From the NCBI RefSeq assembly GCF_900167905.1, contig NZ_FUYZ01000010.1, forward strand, positions 1 to 64,000: 64,000 nt of DNA, given 5' to 3'. This document shows, one piece after another, positions 29,641 to 38,452 of this stretch. The notes below the pieces were generated by a model. The model was not told where the DNA came from, made no database searches, and worked only from the letters and a program-made list of their open reading frames with translations. How positions within the stretch are numbered: the stretch's first letter is position 1; each line of letters starts with the position of its first letter. The position numbers and the translations under genes are program-made. This DNA comes from Soonwooa buanensis. Its GTDB lineage: Bacteria > Bacteroidota > Bacteroidia > Flavobacteriales > Weeksellaceae.

Positions 29641-29709
29641 CTAGCATCTGATGTCTAATATCTGATGTCTGATGTCTGATGTCTAATTTCTAATATCTAG
29701 TATCTAGCA
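29641..29709. repeat. Degenerate heptamer tandem repeat (TCTGATG/TCTAATA type)
   Basis: About nine imperfect copies of a 7-base unit TCTRATR run from 29641 to 29709, ending at the stop of the nuclease gene. They have no coding sense. Similar low-complexity runs occur between genes in flavobacteria; function is unknown, and slippage could vary the copy number. Confidence 0.65.
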
Positions 29710-29712
29710 TCA

Positions 29713-30507
29713 CTAATCAAAAACATCATTCAAAACTTTAGCAAGACGAAGACCGCCGTAAAGCAATTGTCTTTCCATAACTTCATTGAATTGGTACTGA
29801 TAATCGTAACCCAATTTACTGTCGTTAGGCGTTGCTGCGTAGATTTCGTTGGCGATTTTATGAGAATCATATAACCAATCTTCCAAAGTTCCGGCTTGGA
29901 TAGCTTTTACTTCATCTTTAGTTTTAATATCAAGAAGTTTTGCATATTCCGTATAACTGTATTTTTGAGAATCCACCAATTTACCATCCCAAACCGAATG
30001 TAGATTAGACTTCTCACCAAAATAAGTCACATTAATTTTATTCCCTCCCAAATCTTCCGAACGGCCTGTATGCATTGGCTGTGCTAGATCACCAAGCAAG
30101 TGAATCAAAAATATTAAAGCTATTTTTCTATCTTTTTCAGAAGTTTTATCACTTTTAATCTGAGAAGACAGAACACCGATTTGTGTGTAAAGACTTGGTC
30201 CAGCTTGCGCTTTTAGATTTTCTTCAAAAGCTTTAAAATCCGTTTGTGGATCGATATTAACATAATGCCATGATGATGCTTCTTTCCACATGCCAGTTTT
30301 ATCAGACTTGATGAAGTCTGGCCAGTTTGCCCAATAGGCAAGGCGTTCTTGTCCCATTATTTTTTTTATCTGGCGACGCGCACGACCATCAAGATGATTT
30401 TCTGCGATCTCTGCAATTATACGGTGACCAGCTAATCCCCATGCGTAAGAATATATCGACGTTGAGATACTTAATAGCATCAAAACTTTTACCCAAAGTT
30501 TTTTCAT
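29713..30507 (-). CDS. S1/P1-family zinc nuclease
   Basis: The 264-residue product has a signal peptide cut after residue 22, exposing Trp23 as the N-terminal zinc ligand, as in P1/S1 nucleases (WGLAGHRIIAEIAENHL). Further ligand segments are visible: WANWPDFIKSD, SSWHYVNID, FLIHLLGDLAQPMHTG and GGNKINVTYFG followed by NLHSVWD. These bind three zinc ions and cleave single-stranded DNA and RNA. It should act in the periplasm or outside the cell to scavenge nucleotides. A TATCTTTG box lies ahead of the start. Confidence 0.93.
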   Translation of the reverse strand: MKKLWVKVLMLLSISTSIYSYAWGLAGHRIIAEIAENHLDGRARRQIKKIMGQERLAYWANWPDFIKSDKTGMWKEASSWHYVNIDPQTDFKAFEENLKAQAGPSLYTQIGVLSSQIKSDKTSEKDRKIALIFLIHLLGDLAQPMHTGRSEDLGGNKINVTYFGEKSNLHSVWDGKLVDSQKYSYTEYAKLLDIKTKDEVKAIQAGTLEDWLYDSHKIANEIYAATPNDSKLGYDYQYQFNEVMERQLLYGGLRLAKVLNDVFD

Positions 30508-30531
30508 TTTTATTAAAAAGTTTTAGAACTG

Positions 30532-30565
30532 CAAAGATACTAAGCTAGATTTTAAAAACATTCAA
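30532..30565 (-). promoter_or_regulatory. Promoter of the S1/P1 nuclease gene
   Basis: On the minus strand TTG (30565-30563) is followed after 23 bases by TATCTTTG (30539-30532), a full -7 match, 24 bases ahead of the ATG. Confidence 0.5.
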
Positions 30566-30679
30566 CATCAATTTTAACACAGTGTCAAAATATGTTAAAT
30601 TATCGTAATGTTTTATTGGTTTTAGTTGATTTTATTCTATATTTAAAACACAAACATTGAAACACTGAAAAAATAAGTT

Positions 30680-31615
30680 ATGAAAAAAGTATTTTTGATT
30701 GTTGGTGCTTTAACAATCGCAAGCATGTCAACAAGTTGCAAAAAAGATGGCGCAACAGATTCTTCTAAAACCGAAGTTAGCGTAAAAGGTTCTGACGACG
30801 CTAATGATATTATCGATTTTAACAATATCATTATCGAAGAATACAAAAAGAAGTCTAAACGTGTTGACAATATTTTGCAATACATGGACAAAGCTGTCGC
30901 GAAGTCGAAAGGGGAAAATGTACCTTTTATACCATCTGTCATCCCAATGATTGGCTTTAGTAAAAAAGATATTTCGGAAGTGCCAAAAGCTTTTGGAAAA
31001 GATAAAGATGCAATGGATAAGTCTTATGCAAGTTTTAAATCTTCTTTTGCTACCATTGAAAAAAAGTTTGAAGAACTAAAATCTTATATGTCGGCAGAAG
31101 ACTATAAAGACGATAAAGGTGCAAAAGCTGATGGAATCGCTAAAGAAATAGAAACAGCTTCTAATACCTTCTTTGCTGCTGGAGATTCTATTTTAAAAAC
31201 GCTAAAACCGATTGCTGATAAAGCCGAAGAAATTACGCTTAAAGATCATCCACTTAAAGATTACATCATAACTTCTAAAACTGTTCTTAATAGTCTTGAT
31301 GCGTCTTACGATGCGATGGATAAATCTTTTGCTGCTGGGAAATACAACGAAGCTGAAGTGCAAAAAGCTTATGATGCATTAGAAAAAACTTTGAAAGCAA
31401 ATCAAGATAAAAAATTCGAGGTTAAAGATGCTTCTTACACATCGAAGGGTGTGTACTATGATAGTTTTAATAGAGATATCAGTAGTTATCTTGATAAGTT
31501 ACGAAAAGTAATGCGTGACTCTAAAGGAAGCGGAAATGTTTCTGAGTCTAACATGAGTACGTTGGACAGCGCTTACGATTCTGCAATCTCAAGTTATAAC
31601 AACTTTATCAACTAA
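30680..31615 (+). CDS. YiiG-like DUF3829 lipoprotein
   Basis: The 311-residue product has a lipoprotein signal peptide with Cys20 (STSCKKDG). The rest is almost wholly helical and charged: FNNIIIEEYKKKSKRVDNI, YASFKSSFATIEKKFEEL and SLDASYDAMDKSFAAGKYNEA, as in the DUF3829/YiiG family of envelope lipoproteins of unknown function. It is divergent from the nuclease gene and has its own terminator. Structure prediction would probably give a long helical bundle. Confidence 0.8.
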   Translation: MKKVFLIVGALTIASMSTSCKKDGATDSSKTEVSVKGSDDANDIIDFNNIIIEEYKKKSKRVDNILQYMDKAVAKSKGENVPFIPSVIPMIGFSKKDISEVPKAFGKDKDAMDKSYASFKSSFATIEKKFEELKSYMSAEDYKDDKGAKADGIAKEIETASNTFFAAGDSILKTLKPIADKAEEITLKDHPLKDYIITSKTVLNSLDASYDAMDKSFAAGKYNEAEVQKAYDALEKTLKANQDKKFEVKDASYTSKGVYYDSFNRDISSYLDKLRKVMRDSKGSGNVSESNMSTLDSAYDSAISSYNNFIN

Positions 31616-31638
31616 GATTAGAATATTAATTAATCATA

Positions 31639-31667
31639 AAATCCCAGAATTTTCTGGGATTTTTTTG
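31639..31667 (+). terminator. Terminator of the DUF3829 lipoprotein gene
   Basis: AAATCCCAGA (31639-31648) pairs with TCTGGGATTT (31653-31662) with a short loop and a T run. Confidence 0.8.
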
Positions 31668-31698
31668 TTGCTATGATGACTAAAGATTTGATTATTTG

Positions 31699-31706
31699 TA
31701 CCTTTG
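31699..31706 (+). promoter_or_regulatory. -7 promoter box of uvrA
   Basis: TACCTTTG is a full TAnnTTTG match only nine bases ahead of the ATG at 31715, predicting a leader of just a few bases. It excludes the upstream in-frame ATG at 31673 as the start. Confidence 0.55.
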
Positions 31707-31714
31707 CAAAATCT

Positions 31715-34540
31715 ATGGCAGATCAAGATTTTATAGAAGTTTATGGTGCTCGCGAGCACAATCTTAAAGATATTAATGTAAAAATTCCGCGCAACGAATT
31801 GGTCGTTATCACGGGGCTTTCGGGTAGTGGAAAATCCTCTTTAGCGTTTGATACCATCTTTGCAGAAGGTCAACGTCGCTACATCGAAACTTTTTCGGCC
31901 TACGCGCGACAATTCTTGGGAGGATTAGAGCGTCCTGACGTTGACAAAATTGAAGGACTTTCGCCAGTTATTGCAATCGAACAAAAAACTACCAATAAAA
32001 ATCCACGTTCTACAGTGGGGACGATTACGGAGTTGTACGACTTTTTACGTCTTTTATTTGCGAGAGTTTCGGATGCTTATTCTCAAAGTTCTGGGAAGAA
32101 ATTGGTGAGTTATTCGGAAGATCAAATTTTAGAAACCATTAAAGAAAATTTTAAAGGTCAAAAGATTTTGTTGCTTTCGCCAGTTGTGCGTTCTAGAAAA
32201 GGGCATTATCACGAGCTTTTTGTTCAGTTAGCAAAAAAAGGATATTCACAAGCGAGAATTGATGGCGTTCTTCAAGATATTGAGTATGATCTAAAACTTG
32301 ATCGTTACAAAACCCACGATATCGAAGTCGTTATCGACCGTTGGATTATTGGCGAATCAGCTTCGGAAACGCGAATGCCAAAATCTCTAAAAACCGCTAT
32401 GGAAATGGGAGATGGTATTATCGCAATTCAAAAAATGGGAGAGGAGGACGTCCAATATTTTAGTAAAAACTTAATGGACGATGCGACGGGAGATTCTTTG
32501 GCTTTGCCAGAACCTAACACGTTTTCGTTCAATTCTCCTAAAGGAAGTTGTCCAACTTGTAAAGGTTTAGGAACTGTTAAAAAAGTCAATACCGATTATT
32601 TTGTAGACAATCCTAAATTATCCATTAACCAAGGCGCTTTGTTGCCTTTGGAACAAATTAAAAATAATAAATGGATTATTGGTCAGATCAAAACGATTTT
32701 AGAACAGTTTGATTTGCCGATGTCGACGCCTTTCGAAAATATTCCGAAGGAAGCTTTGGATATGATCTATTATGGAGCACATCAAGAAATAAATAAAGAG
32801 CTAAAACACGCTGGCATTTCTAAAAAGCTAAAAATCAATTTTGATGGTTTGGTGGCGATTTTGGAAGAAATGGTGGAAGAGCGCGAAAATTATGATGCCG
32901 TTGTTTTGGAAAGAAACTTTACAACCGAAGAAACTTGTCCGAGTTGCAAAGGCGCGCGTCTACAAGCTTCTAGTTTGAGTTTTAAAATTGATGGAAAAAA
33001 TATCGCTGAAATTAACGGACTTTCTTTAATCGATCTAAAAGATTGGTTGGCCGAGGTTAAAGATAAATTCAGTGAAAAAAATAAAATCATTGCCCACGAA
33101 ATTTTAAAGGAAATCGAAACAAGACTTCAGTTTTTATTGGATGTTGGTTTGGATTATTTAAGTTTAAGTAGAAGTTCTAAAACTCTTTCTGGTGGCGAAT
33201 CTCAACGTATTCGTTTGGCGACACAGATCGGTTCTCAGTTGGTTAATGTTCTTTATATTCTAGATGAGCCAAGTATCGGATTGCACCAACGTGACAACGA
33301 AAGATTAATTAATTCATTGAAAAATCTTCGTGATATTGGGAATTCGGTTTTGGTTGTAGAACATGATAAAGACATGATTTTGGAAGCAGATCATGTTTTG
33401 GATATTGGTCCACGCGCTGGGAAATTCGGTGGAGAGATTCTTTGGCAAGGTGATCCAAAAGATATTAAAAAAGCAAATACGATTACCGCAGATTACATTA
33501 CAGGAAAGCGTAAAATCGAAATTCCAGAAGTTAGAAGAGCTGGCAACGGAAAATCTATTGTGCTAAAAGGTGCGATGGGCAACAATCTTAAAAATGTAAA
33601 TGTCGAGATTCCGCTTGGGAAATTGGTGGTTGTGACTGGGATTTCTGGTAGTGGAAAATCATCCTTGATTAACGGAACTTTGTATCCAATTCTTAATCGT
33701 CATTTCTACCGAAGTGTGCAAGAGCCTTTGCCTTACAAAAGCATTGATGGTATTGATAATATTGATAAAATTGTTGATGTTGATCAAAGTCCAATTGGTC
33801 GAACGCCACGCTCGAATCCTGCAACTTATACCGGGATGTTTACGGATATAAGAAATCTTTTTGCAGAGCTTCCTGAGTCAAAAATCCGAGGTTACAAAGC
33901 GGGACGTTTTTCTTTTAATGTAAAAGGTGGACGTTGCGAAACTTGCCAAGGTGGCGGACTTAAAGTTATCGAAATGAATTTCTTGCCAGACGTTTATGTT
34001 CATTGTGAAACTTGTCATGGTAAACGTTTTAACAGAGAAACTTTGGAAGTTAGATACAAAGGAAAATCAATTTCTGATGTTTTGGAAATGACCATTAACG
34101 AAGCGGTAGATTTCTTCCAACCGATTCCTAAAATTTATAATAAAGTTAAAACTTTGAAAGACGTTGGCCTTGGTTATATCACTATTGGGCAGCAATCTAC
34201 GACTTTGAGTGGGGGAGAAGCACAACGTGTGAAACTTGCAACCGAACTTTCGAAAAGACAAACCGGTAACACTTTATATATTTTGGATGAACCGACGACT
34301 GGATTGCATTTTGAAGATGTCAAAATTTTGATGGACGCGATTAATCAGTTGGTTGAGTTGGGGAATTCATTTATTATTATTGAACATAATATGGATGTTA
34401 TCAAATTGGCAGATCATATAATTGACGTCGGTCCAGAAGGTGGAAAACACGGCGGAACTATCGTTGCACAAGGAACGCCTGAAGAAATTATAAAATCTAA
34501 AAAATCATTAACTGGTAAGTTTTTGAAGAAAGAATTTTAA
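31715..34540 (+). CDS. uvrA: Excinuclease ABC subunit UvrA
   Basis: UvrA is the damage-recognition ATPase of nucleotide excision repair. From the ATG at 31715 it is 941 residues ([19 protein letters not shown]). Two ABC ATPase halves are seen: Walker [11 protein letters not shown] and [10 protein letters not shown], and signatures [13 protein letters not shown] and [13 protein letters not shown]. The zinc modules have [24 protein letters not shown] and CETCHGKR. The 5' extension to 31673 would lie upstream of the promoter box and adds a non-family peptide. It is a monocistronic gene with a terminator downstream. Confidence 0.97.
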   Translation: MADQDFIEVYGAREHNLKDINVKIPRNELVVITGLSGSGKSSLAFDTIFAEGQRRYIETFSAYARQFLGGLERPDVDKIEGLSPVIAIEQKTTNKNPRSTVGTITELYDFLRLLFARVSDAYSQSSGKKLVSYSEDQILETIKENFKGQKILLLSPVVRSRKGHYHELFVQLAKKGYSQARIDGVLQDIEYDLKLDRYKTHDIEVVIDRWIIGESASETRMPKSLKTAMEMGDGIIAIQKMGEEDVQYFSKNLMDDATGDSLALPEPNTFSFNSPKGSCPTCKGLGTVKKVNTDYFVDNPKLSINQGALLPLEQIKNNKWIIGQIKTILEQFDLPMSTPFENIPKEALDMIYYGAHQEINKELKHAGISKKLKINFDGLVAILEEMVEERENYDAVVLERNFTTEETCPSCKGARLQASSLSFKIDGKNIAEINGLSLIDLKDWLAEVKDKFSEKNKIIAHEILKEIETRLQFLLDVGLDYLSLSRSSKTLSGGESQRIRLATQIGSQLVNVLYILDEPSIGLHQRDNERLINSLKNLRDIGNSVLVVEHDKDMILEADHVLDIGPRAGKFGGEILWQGDPKDIKKANTITADYITGKRKIEIPEVRRAGNGKSIVLKGAMGNNLKNVNVEIPLGKLVVVTGISGSGKSSLINGTLYPILNRHFYRSVQEPLPYKSIDGIDNIDKIVDVDQSPIGRTPRSNPATYTGMFTDIRNLFAELPESKIRGYKAGRFSFNVKGGRCETCQGGGLKVIEMNFLPDVYVHCETCHGKRFNRETLEVRYKGKSISDVLEMTINEAVDFFQPIPKIYNKVKTLKDVGLGYITIGQQSTTLSGGEAQRVKLATELSKRQTGNTLYILDEPTTGLHFEDVKILMDAINQLVELGNSFIIIEHNMDVIKLADHIIDVGPEGGKHGGTIVAQGTPEEIIKSKKSLTGKFLKKEF

Positions 34541-34561
34541 ACAAATTTTAGTTATACATAT

Positions 34562-34598
34562 AAAATACCTTGTCTTTTTGATGAGGTATTTTTTTTCT
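34562..34598 (+). terminator. Terminator of uvrA
   Basis: AAAATACCT (34562-34570) pairs with AGGTATTTT (34584-34592), followed by T. Confidence 0.8.
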
Positions 34599-34667
34599 CC
34601 AATGTTAAATTTCCGCATTAATGTGAATTTAATGTTAACTAAAGTTTAATTGTATATTAAAAATTTG

Positions 34668-34675
34668 TAACTTTG
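34668..34675 (+). promoter_or_regulatory. -7 promoter box upstream of 34715
   Basis: TAACTTTG, a full TAnnTTTG match, 39 bases ahead of the ATG of the following secreted protein. Confidence 0.45.
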
Positions 34676-34714
34676 TTTTTGTTATTGAATAATTAATCTA
34701 TAAATCAACGCATT

Positions 34715-35119
34715 ATGAAAACAAATATCAAAATCTTATCGCTATCTATATTTATGTTTGGACTTGTAGGAGTTTTTTCTACAACTAAAGCGCAAACCAG
34801 TAACCACAGCGAATTACAAGAAGTTACTGTTAAATCTGGAGACGGATTTGGAGAACTTAGAAATTTATTAAAAGACAATTTCGATTTTAATAATCCTACT
34901 TTTAAAGAAGGAATTATCAATTCTGATGTTAGTTTTAGTTTAACGCCAGAAGGTAAAATTTCTAATGTTCACGCCAAAGGAGATTGCAAAAATGTAAGTA
35001 AAGAAATCGAAAATGTATTGACACATTTGTTATACAAAGTAGATGTTTCTAAACTAAAATCTAGCATGCTTGCTGATGAGTACACTTTCCCAGTGACAGT
35101 AAGTATTGCACAAAGATAA
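34715..35119 (+). CDS. Small exported protein of unknown function
   Basis: The 134-residue product has a signal peptide (about residues 1-26, cut after TKA). The mature part contains SDVSFSLTPEGKISNVHAKG, then SKEIENVLTHLLYKVDVSK and YTFPVTVSIAQR. The pattern of a beta-strand with PxGKI, a helix and a final strand resembles the TonB C-terminal/energy-transducer-like fold seen in many small Bacteroidota exported proteins, but no TonB motif is certain. It has its own promoter box and terminator. Confidence 0.65.
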   Translation: MKTNIKILSLSIFMFGLVGVFSTTKAQTSNHSELQEVTVKSGDGFGELRNLLKDNFDFNNPTFKEGIINSDVSFSLTPEGKISNVHAKGDCKNVSKEIENVLTHLLYKVDVSKLKSSMLADEYTFPVTVSIAQR

Positions 35120-35142
35120 TTTCTGTATTAAACTTTTTTATA

Positions 35143-35175
35143 GAACCACGCTTATTAATTAAGTGTGGTTTTTTG
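35143..35175 (+). terminator. Terminator after the small exported protein gene
   Basis: AACCACGCTTA (35143-35153) pairs with TAAGTGTGGTT (35159-35169) with one G-U pair, then T. Confidence 0.8.
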
Positions 35176-35223
35176 TTTTTAAAGAATATTTTACAGTATT
35201 ATTATTTGTTTAAGTAAAATTTA

Positions 35224-35231
35224 TAAATTTG
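35224..35231 (+). promoter_or_regulatory. -7 promoter box upstream of 35253
   Basis: TAAATTTG, a full match, with TTTG at 35204-35207 upstream (16-base spacer, slightly short) and the ATG 22 bases downstream. Confidence 0.45.
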
Positions 35232-35252
35232 AAATAAATAAAACTAATATCT

Positions 35253-35864
35253 ATGAGAAAATCTTTATTATCTATTTTTGTTTGTGTTATTGGTAATTTC
35301 GGTTTTGGACAAGCCAATCCTGTTCAGAATTTAGAATGGAGTCATAGTTATGAATGGCCTTACGGAAATCTCTATGGACTATTTTGGTCAGAACCAGAAA
35401 CTCCGCATGATGAATTGTTAGGATATAATGTTTATCGTAATAATGAATTTTATAAGTTTTTCACAAAAAATTCTTTTGGGTGTAATCCCAAATGGGGTGC
35501 AACCGAAGATTGTAATTTTATTTCCTATAATGGTGGTGGTCCATTCACTGGTTATATTGCAGCCGTCTATAAAGGAAATGTAGAATCTGATCGTGTTTCT
35601 TTTGAAGTCGGCGGTGCAGCATTAAATATAAATGAAACATCACTAACTAAAATCTCAATTTTCCCAAATCCTGCTAAAGACGTTCTTAACTTTTCGGAAG
35701 AGTTTTCAAGTATTAAAATCTCGGATGTTTCTGGTAAGCTTTTTATTCAAAGTGCAAAACCAGAAAAAGCAATAAATATTTCAAAATTAACAAAAGGCGT
35801 TTATGTTATTTCAGCGGTTTCAAAGTCGGGCAAAGTAATAAATGCCAAGTTTGTAAAAGAATAA
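35253..35864 (+). CDS. Secreted protein with T9SS sorting domain
   Basis: The 203-residue product has a signal peptide (about residues 1-20). A short domain of about 110 residues follows, with NLEWSHSYEWPYGNLYGLFW and LLGYNVYRNNEFYKFF, resembling a fibronectin type III strand pattern (xLxWxxP...GYNVYRN). The C-terminal 75 residues are a type A sorting domain (KISIFPNPAKDVLNF, KLTKGVYVISAVSKSG). It should be exported by T9SS. Two cysteines (C78, C88) may bond. The small size suggests a binding module rather than an enzyme. Confidence 0.8.
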   Translation: MRKSLLSIFVCVIGNFGFGQANPVQNLEWSHSYEWPYGNLYGLFWSEPETPHDELLGYNVYRNNEFYKFFTKNSFGCNPKWGATEDCNFISYNGGGPFTGYIAAVYKGNVESDRVSFEVGGAALNINETSLTKISIFPNPAKDVLNFSEEFSSIKISDVSGKLFIQSAKPEKAINISKLTKGVYVISAVSKSGKVINAKFVKE

Positions 35865-35884
35865 TTTTATTCAATAATAATCTC

Positions 35885-35912
35885 AAAGCCTTCCAAAACG
35901 GAAGGCTTTTTT
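35885..35912 (+). terminator. Terminator of the T9SS cargo gene
   Basis: AAAGCCTTCC (35885-35894) pairs exactly with GGAAGGCTTT (35900-35909) around a 5-base loop, then T. Confidence 0.85.
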
Positions 35913-35940
35913 GACTACTTTTATTTAAAATTTAGATCAA

Positions 35941-36453
35941 ATGAATCCATTTTTAGACATTTCGCTAAGATCACTTGCTGTATATATTTTTATGCTTGTT
36001 GCATTGCGACTATTTGGTAAAAATCAGTTGTCACAGCTTAATGCGGGCGATGTTGTTTTGTTGTTATTAATTTCTAATGCAGTTCAGAATGCGATGGTTG
36101 GGCCAGATACAACCTTGCAAGGCGGTTTGTTAGCAGCTTTGGTGTTGTTTGTTGCAAATTTTATAGTTAAAAAAGTAATGTTTAGAAATCAAAAATTCAA
36201 AAATTTGCTAGAGTCAGAACCCTATGTTTTAATTAGAGATGGACAAATTTTCCAAGAAACTTGTCAAAAAGTAGAAATTTCAAAAGATGAACTTCTCGAA
36301 ACCGTCCATGAGCACGGCATCGAAAGCTTAGATAAAGTCAAACTAGCTATTTTGGAAGTCGATGGTAATATAAGTGTTGTGTCTCAGGATCAAAACGGAT
36401 CGACACATTATACAAGACATAAAAAATGGCTACGTAGAAAAAGAAATTTTTAA
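35941..36453 (+). CDS. YetF-family (DUF421) membrane protein
   Basis: The 170-residue product has three N-terminal hydrophobic helices (about 5-22, 38-50 and 60-78) and a cytoplasmic C-terminal domain. Family blocks are clear: RLFGKNQLSQLNAGDVVLLL, ISNAVQNAM and EPYVLIRDGQI, then DELLETVHEHGIESLDKVKLAILEVDG. DUF421/YetF proteins are widespread, with unknown function. It begins 76 bases past the previous terminator and appears to be its own unit. Confidence 0.85.
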   Translation: MNPFLDISLRSLAVYIFMLVALRLFGKNQLSQLNAGDVVLLLLISNAVQNAMVGPDTTLQGGLLAALVLFVANFIVKKVMFRNQKFKNLLESEPYVLIRDGQIFQETCQKVEISKDELLETVHEHGIESLDKVKLAILEVDGNISVVSQDQNGSTHYTRHKKWLRRKRNF

Positions 36454-36536
36454 GAATTTTATAAGCATTTGAATTTATTATTTCTTTTTTGGCATTCATA
36501 TTGAATTAACATAAGCGAACGTAAAATTTGAATGTT

Positions 36537-36923
36537 ATGAAATGGATTAAATATTTAGGACTTAGTATTGCAGGAGGTTTTTTAGCAATATCATGTTCTA
36601 CAGGTTCGATATACGGAAAGAATGATCGAGTCTATCGTGCGCCAGACGGCGGTGTTTATAGACAAGGGGAGGTCTACAGAGATAGAAATGGTAGTGTTTA
36701 TCAAAATGGTAGAGTTATTGTCTACGACAGAAATTCTGGCGATTACAGAAATCTACCGCCTGGCCAAGCAAAAAAAATATATGGTGATAAATCAGCTAAA
36801 AAATATGCACCAGGTCAACGTAAAAAAGCCAAAAACTATTATTACGACGACGATGATGATCAGGGAAGAAAGTACAAAAAAAATAAAGGCAAAAAACATC
36901 ACCGTGACCACGACGATGATTAA
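36537..36923 (+). CDS. Small lipoprotein with charged His/Asp/Lys tail
   Basis: I prefer the ATG at 36537 (MKWIKYLGLSIAGG); a TTG at 36528 looks like part of the promoter (TAAAATTTG). The 128-residue product has a lipoprotein signal peptide with Cys20 (AISC). Short repeats such as YRAPDGGVYRQGEVYRDRNG and VYQNGRVIVYDRNSG follow, resembling Gly/Tyr YXNG-type repeats of cell-wall proteins. The tail is extremely charged (YYYDDDDDQGRKYKKNKGKK, then HHRDHDDD) and could bind metal or polyanions. No family is recognised. An overlapping frame with 102 codons is a shadow. Confidence 0.7.
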   Translation: MKWIKYLGLSIAGGFLAISCSTGSIYGKNDRVYRAPDGGVYRQGEVYRDRNGSVYQNGRVIVYDRNSGDYRNLPPGQAKKIYGDKSAKKYAPGQRKKAKNYYYDDDDDQGRKYKKNKGKKHHRDHDDD

Positions 36924-36934
36924 TTTATAACAAT

Positions 36935-36968
36935 AAAATCCGTATCAGAATAGAGACGGATTTTTTAT
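36935..36968 (+). terminator. Terminator after the small lipoprotein gene
   Basis: AAAATCCGT (36935-36943) pairs with ACGGATTTT (36956-36964), then T. Confidence 0.8.
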
Positions 36969-37013
36969 TGGCATAAGACTTGAAGCCTTGTAATCTTTCA
37001 AAAAAATAAAAGA

Positions 37014-37865
37014 ATGGACATTAGCCTAAAAGAAATTTTAGAATACGATATTTTAACAATCGGAAAATACTCTTTATCAGTCTATCAACTGATTTCATCG
37101 GCGATTATCGTCATAGTCGGGATGTTTGTCACAAAGCTTTTCCGAACTTTTATATATAAATCCGAACGTATCGATGTCGGTAAAAAATTTGCCTTCTCTC
37201 AGATTTTAAAATATTTAATCATCCTGATCACGGCGATTTTGGCCTTCAAATCGATTGGTGTTGACGTTTCGCCATTTCTTGTTGGTGGAGGTGCGATCTT
37301 GGTTGGTATTGGTCTGGGCTTGCAAAATTTAATTCTCGATTTTATTTCTGGAATCATTATTCTTCTAGATCGAAGTATTAAAGTGGATGACGTTGTTGAA
37401 ATCGAAGGCGTTGTCGGGAAAGTTCAACAAATTAACATCCGTACCTCGACAATGTTAACACGTGACAATAAAACCATGATTATCCCAAATTCCATTTTGA
37501 CCAAAAACAAATTGGTGAACATGAGTTATGATGATGATAGTTCGGGGTTCAGTATTTCAATTGGTGTTGGTTATGATTCGGATGTTAAGCAAGTTATTAA
37601 CTTGATGGAAAAAGCTGCAAAGTCGCATCCAGAAGTCATGCATGAGAAACCAGTCGTGGCAAGGTTGACTAATTTTGGAGAATCTTCTTTAGATTTTAGT
37701 TTGTTTTTCAACACGAAATATCTCTTCAAAGCAGAAGCCATAAAAGGTGATATTAGAATTGATATTTTAGAAAAATTTAGAGCCAATAATATTGATATTC
37801 CTTATCCGATAAGAACTGTTTATACGCCAAATATCAAACATTCTCTTGATGAAATGAAGGCTTAA
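37014..37865 (+). CDS. mscS: Small-conductance mechanosensitive channel (MscS family)
   Basis: The 283-residue product has three hydrophobic N-terminal helices. The pore-lining TM3 is glycine/alanine rich (GGGAILVGIGLGLQNLILDF at about 92-111), followed by the MscS beta domain (KVDDVVEIEGVVGKVQQINIRTSTM, PNSILTKNKLVNMS). It releases osmolytes on hypo-osmotic shock. Length is typical of the minimal MscS. Its last four bases overlap the convergent Crp/Fnr gene, so the two transcripts end against each other. Confidence 0.92.
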   Translation: MDISLKEILEYDILTIGKYSLSVYQLISSAIIVIVGMFVTKLFRTFIYKSERIDVGKKFAFSQILKYLIILITAILAFKSIGVDVSPFLVGGGAILVGIGLGLQNLILDFISGIIILLDRSIKVDDVVEIEGVVGKVQQINIRTSTMLTRDNKTMIIPNSILTKNKLVNMSYDDDSSGFSISIGVGYDSDVKQVINLMEKAAKSHPEVMHEKPVVARLTNFGESSLDFSLFFNTKYLFKAEAIKGDIRIDILEKFRANNIDIPYPIRTVYTPNIKHSLDEMKA

Positions 37866-38440
37866 GCTCTAACGATTTCTTTCCTGATTCTACTGAGCGA
37901 AGTGTCGGTGATTCCTAAAAATGAAGCGATAAATTTTAATGGAACCGTTTGCAAAATTTGAGGTTTTTCCTTGGATAATTTTAAATATCGGTTGGTTGCA
38001 CTTATCGTAATCATGTCCAACGAACGTTGTTTCAACGTGAATAACTGATACGTAAACCACAATCTTCCCCATTCTGCAAAACTTGGAATAGAACGAAAAA
38101 CTTCCTGAAAATCATCGTATTTAATTTCCCAAACTTCGCAATCCGTAACGGCTTGTAAACTTTCTTGTGAAGGAATTTGCTGAAACAAAGAACTCGGAAT
38201 AATCACAATATCGCCATCAATAAAAAATTCGGTGGTGATGTCATTATTATCCATATCATTTACAAACGCCCTAACTACGCCTTTTTCCAAAAGATAATAC
38301 GATTCTAAAACCTGATCTTTCGCAAGAATTAGTTCATCTTTTACAAAGCTTCTTTTCTTGTGAAACGAAGCAATTTGATTAATATCTTCTTCGCTTAAAA
38401 GAAAGTGTTGATAGGTATTTTGAAAGATTTCAGAATTCAA
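37862..38440 (-). CDS. Crp/Fnr-family transcriptional regulator
   Basis: The 192-residue protein has an N-terminal cyclic-nucleotide-binding-like beta-roll (about 20-120: FVKDELILAKDQVLESYYLL, then GVVRAFVNDMDNNDITTEFF). A C-terminal winged-helix HTH follows (VPLKFIASFLGITDTSLSRIRKEI, about 166-189). The usual cAMP cassette (FGE...RxA) is absent; the position reads FIDGDIVIIPSSLFQQ, so cAMP binding is not supported. Such short Bacteroidota Crp/Fnr proteins often sense other cues. It is the last gene of a five-gene minus-strand cluster containing two adenylate cyclases. Confidence 0.85.
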   Translation of the reverse strand: MNSEIFQNTYQHFLLSEEDINQIASFHKKRSFVKDELILAKDQVLESYYLLEKGVVRAFVNDMDNNDITTEFFIDGDIVIIPSSLFQQIPSQESLQAVTDCEVWEIKYDDFQEVFRSIPSFAEWGRLWFTYQLFTLKQRSLDMITISATNRYLKLSKEKPQILQTVPLKFIASFLGITDTSLSRIRKEIVRA

Positions 38441-38452
38441 AATTGGAGAAAA

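Noticed and set aside
29641-29709. CRISPR array
   Set aside because: Units are seven bases, degenerate and without spacers; no cas genes are present.
31673-31714. N-terminal extension of UvrA
   Set aside because: The extra 14 codons lie upstream of a full -7 box and do not resemble UvrA.
37862-38440. Classical cAMP receptor protein (Crp)
   Set aside because: The phosphate-binding cassette with its conserved Arg and Glu is not present, so I call only a Crp/Fnr-family regulator.
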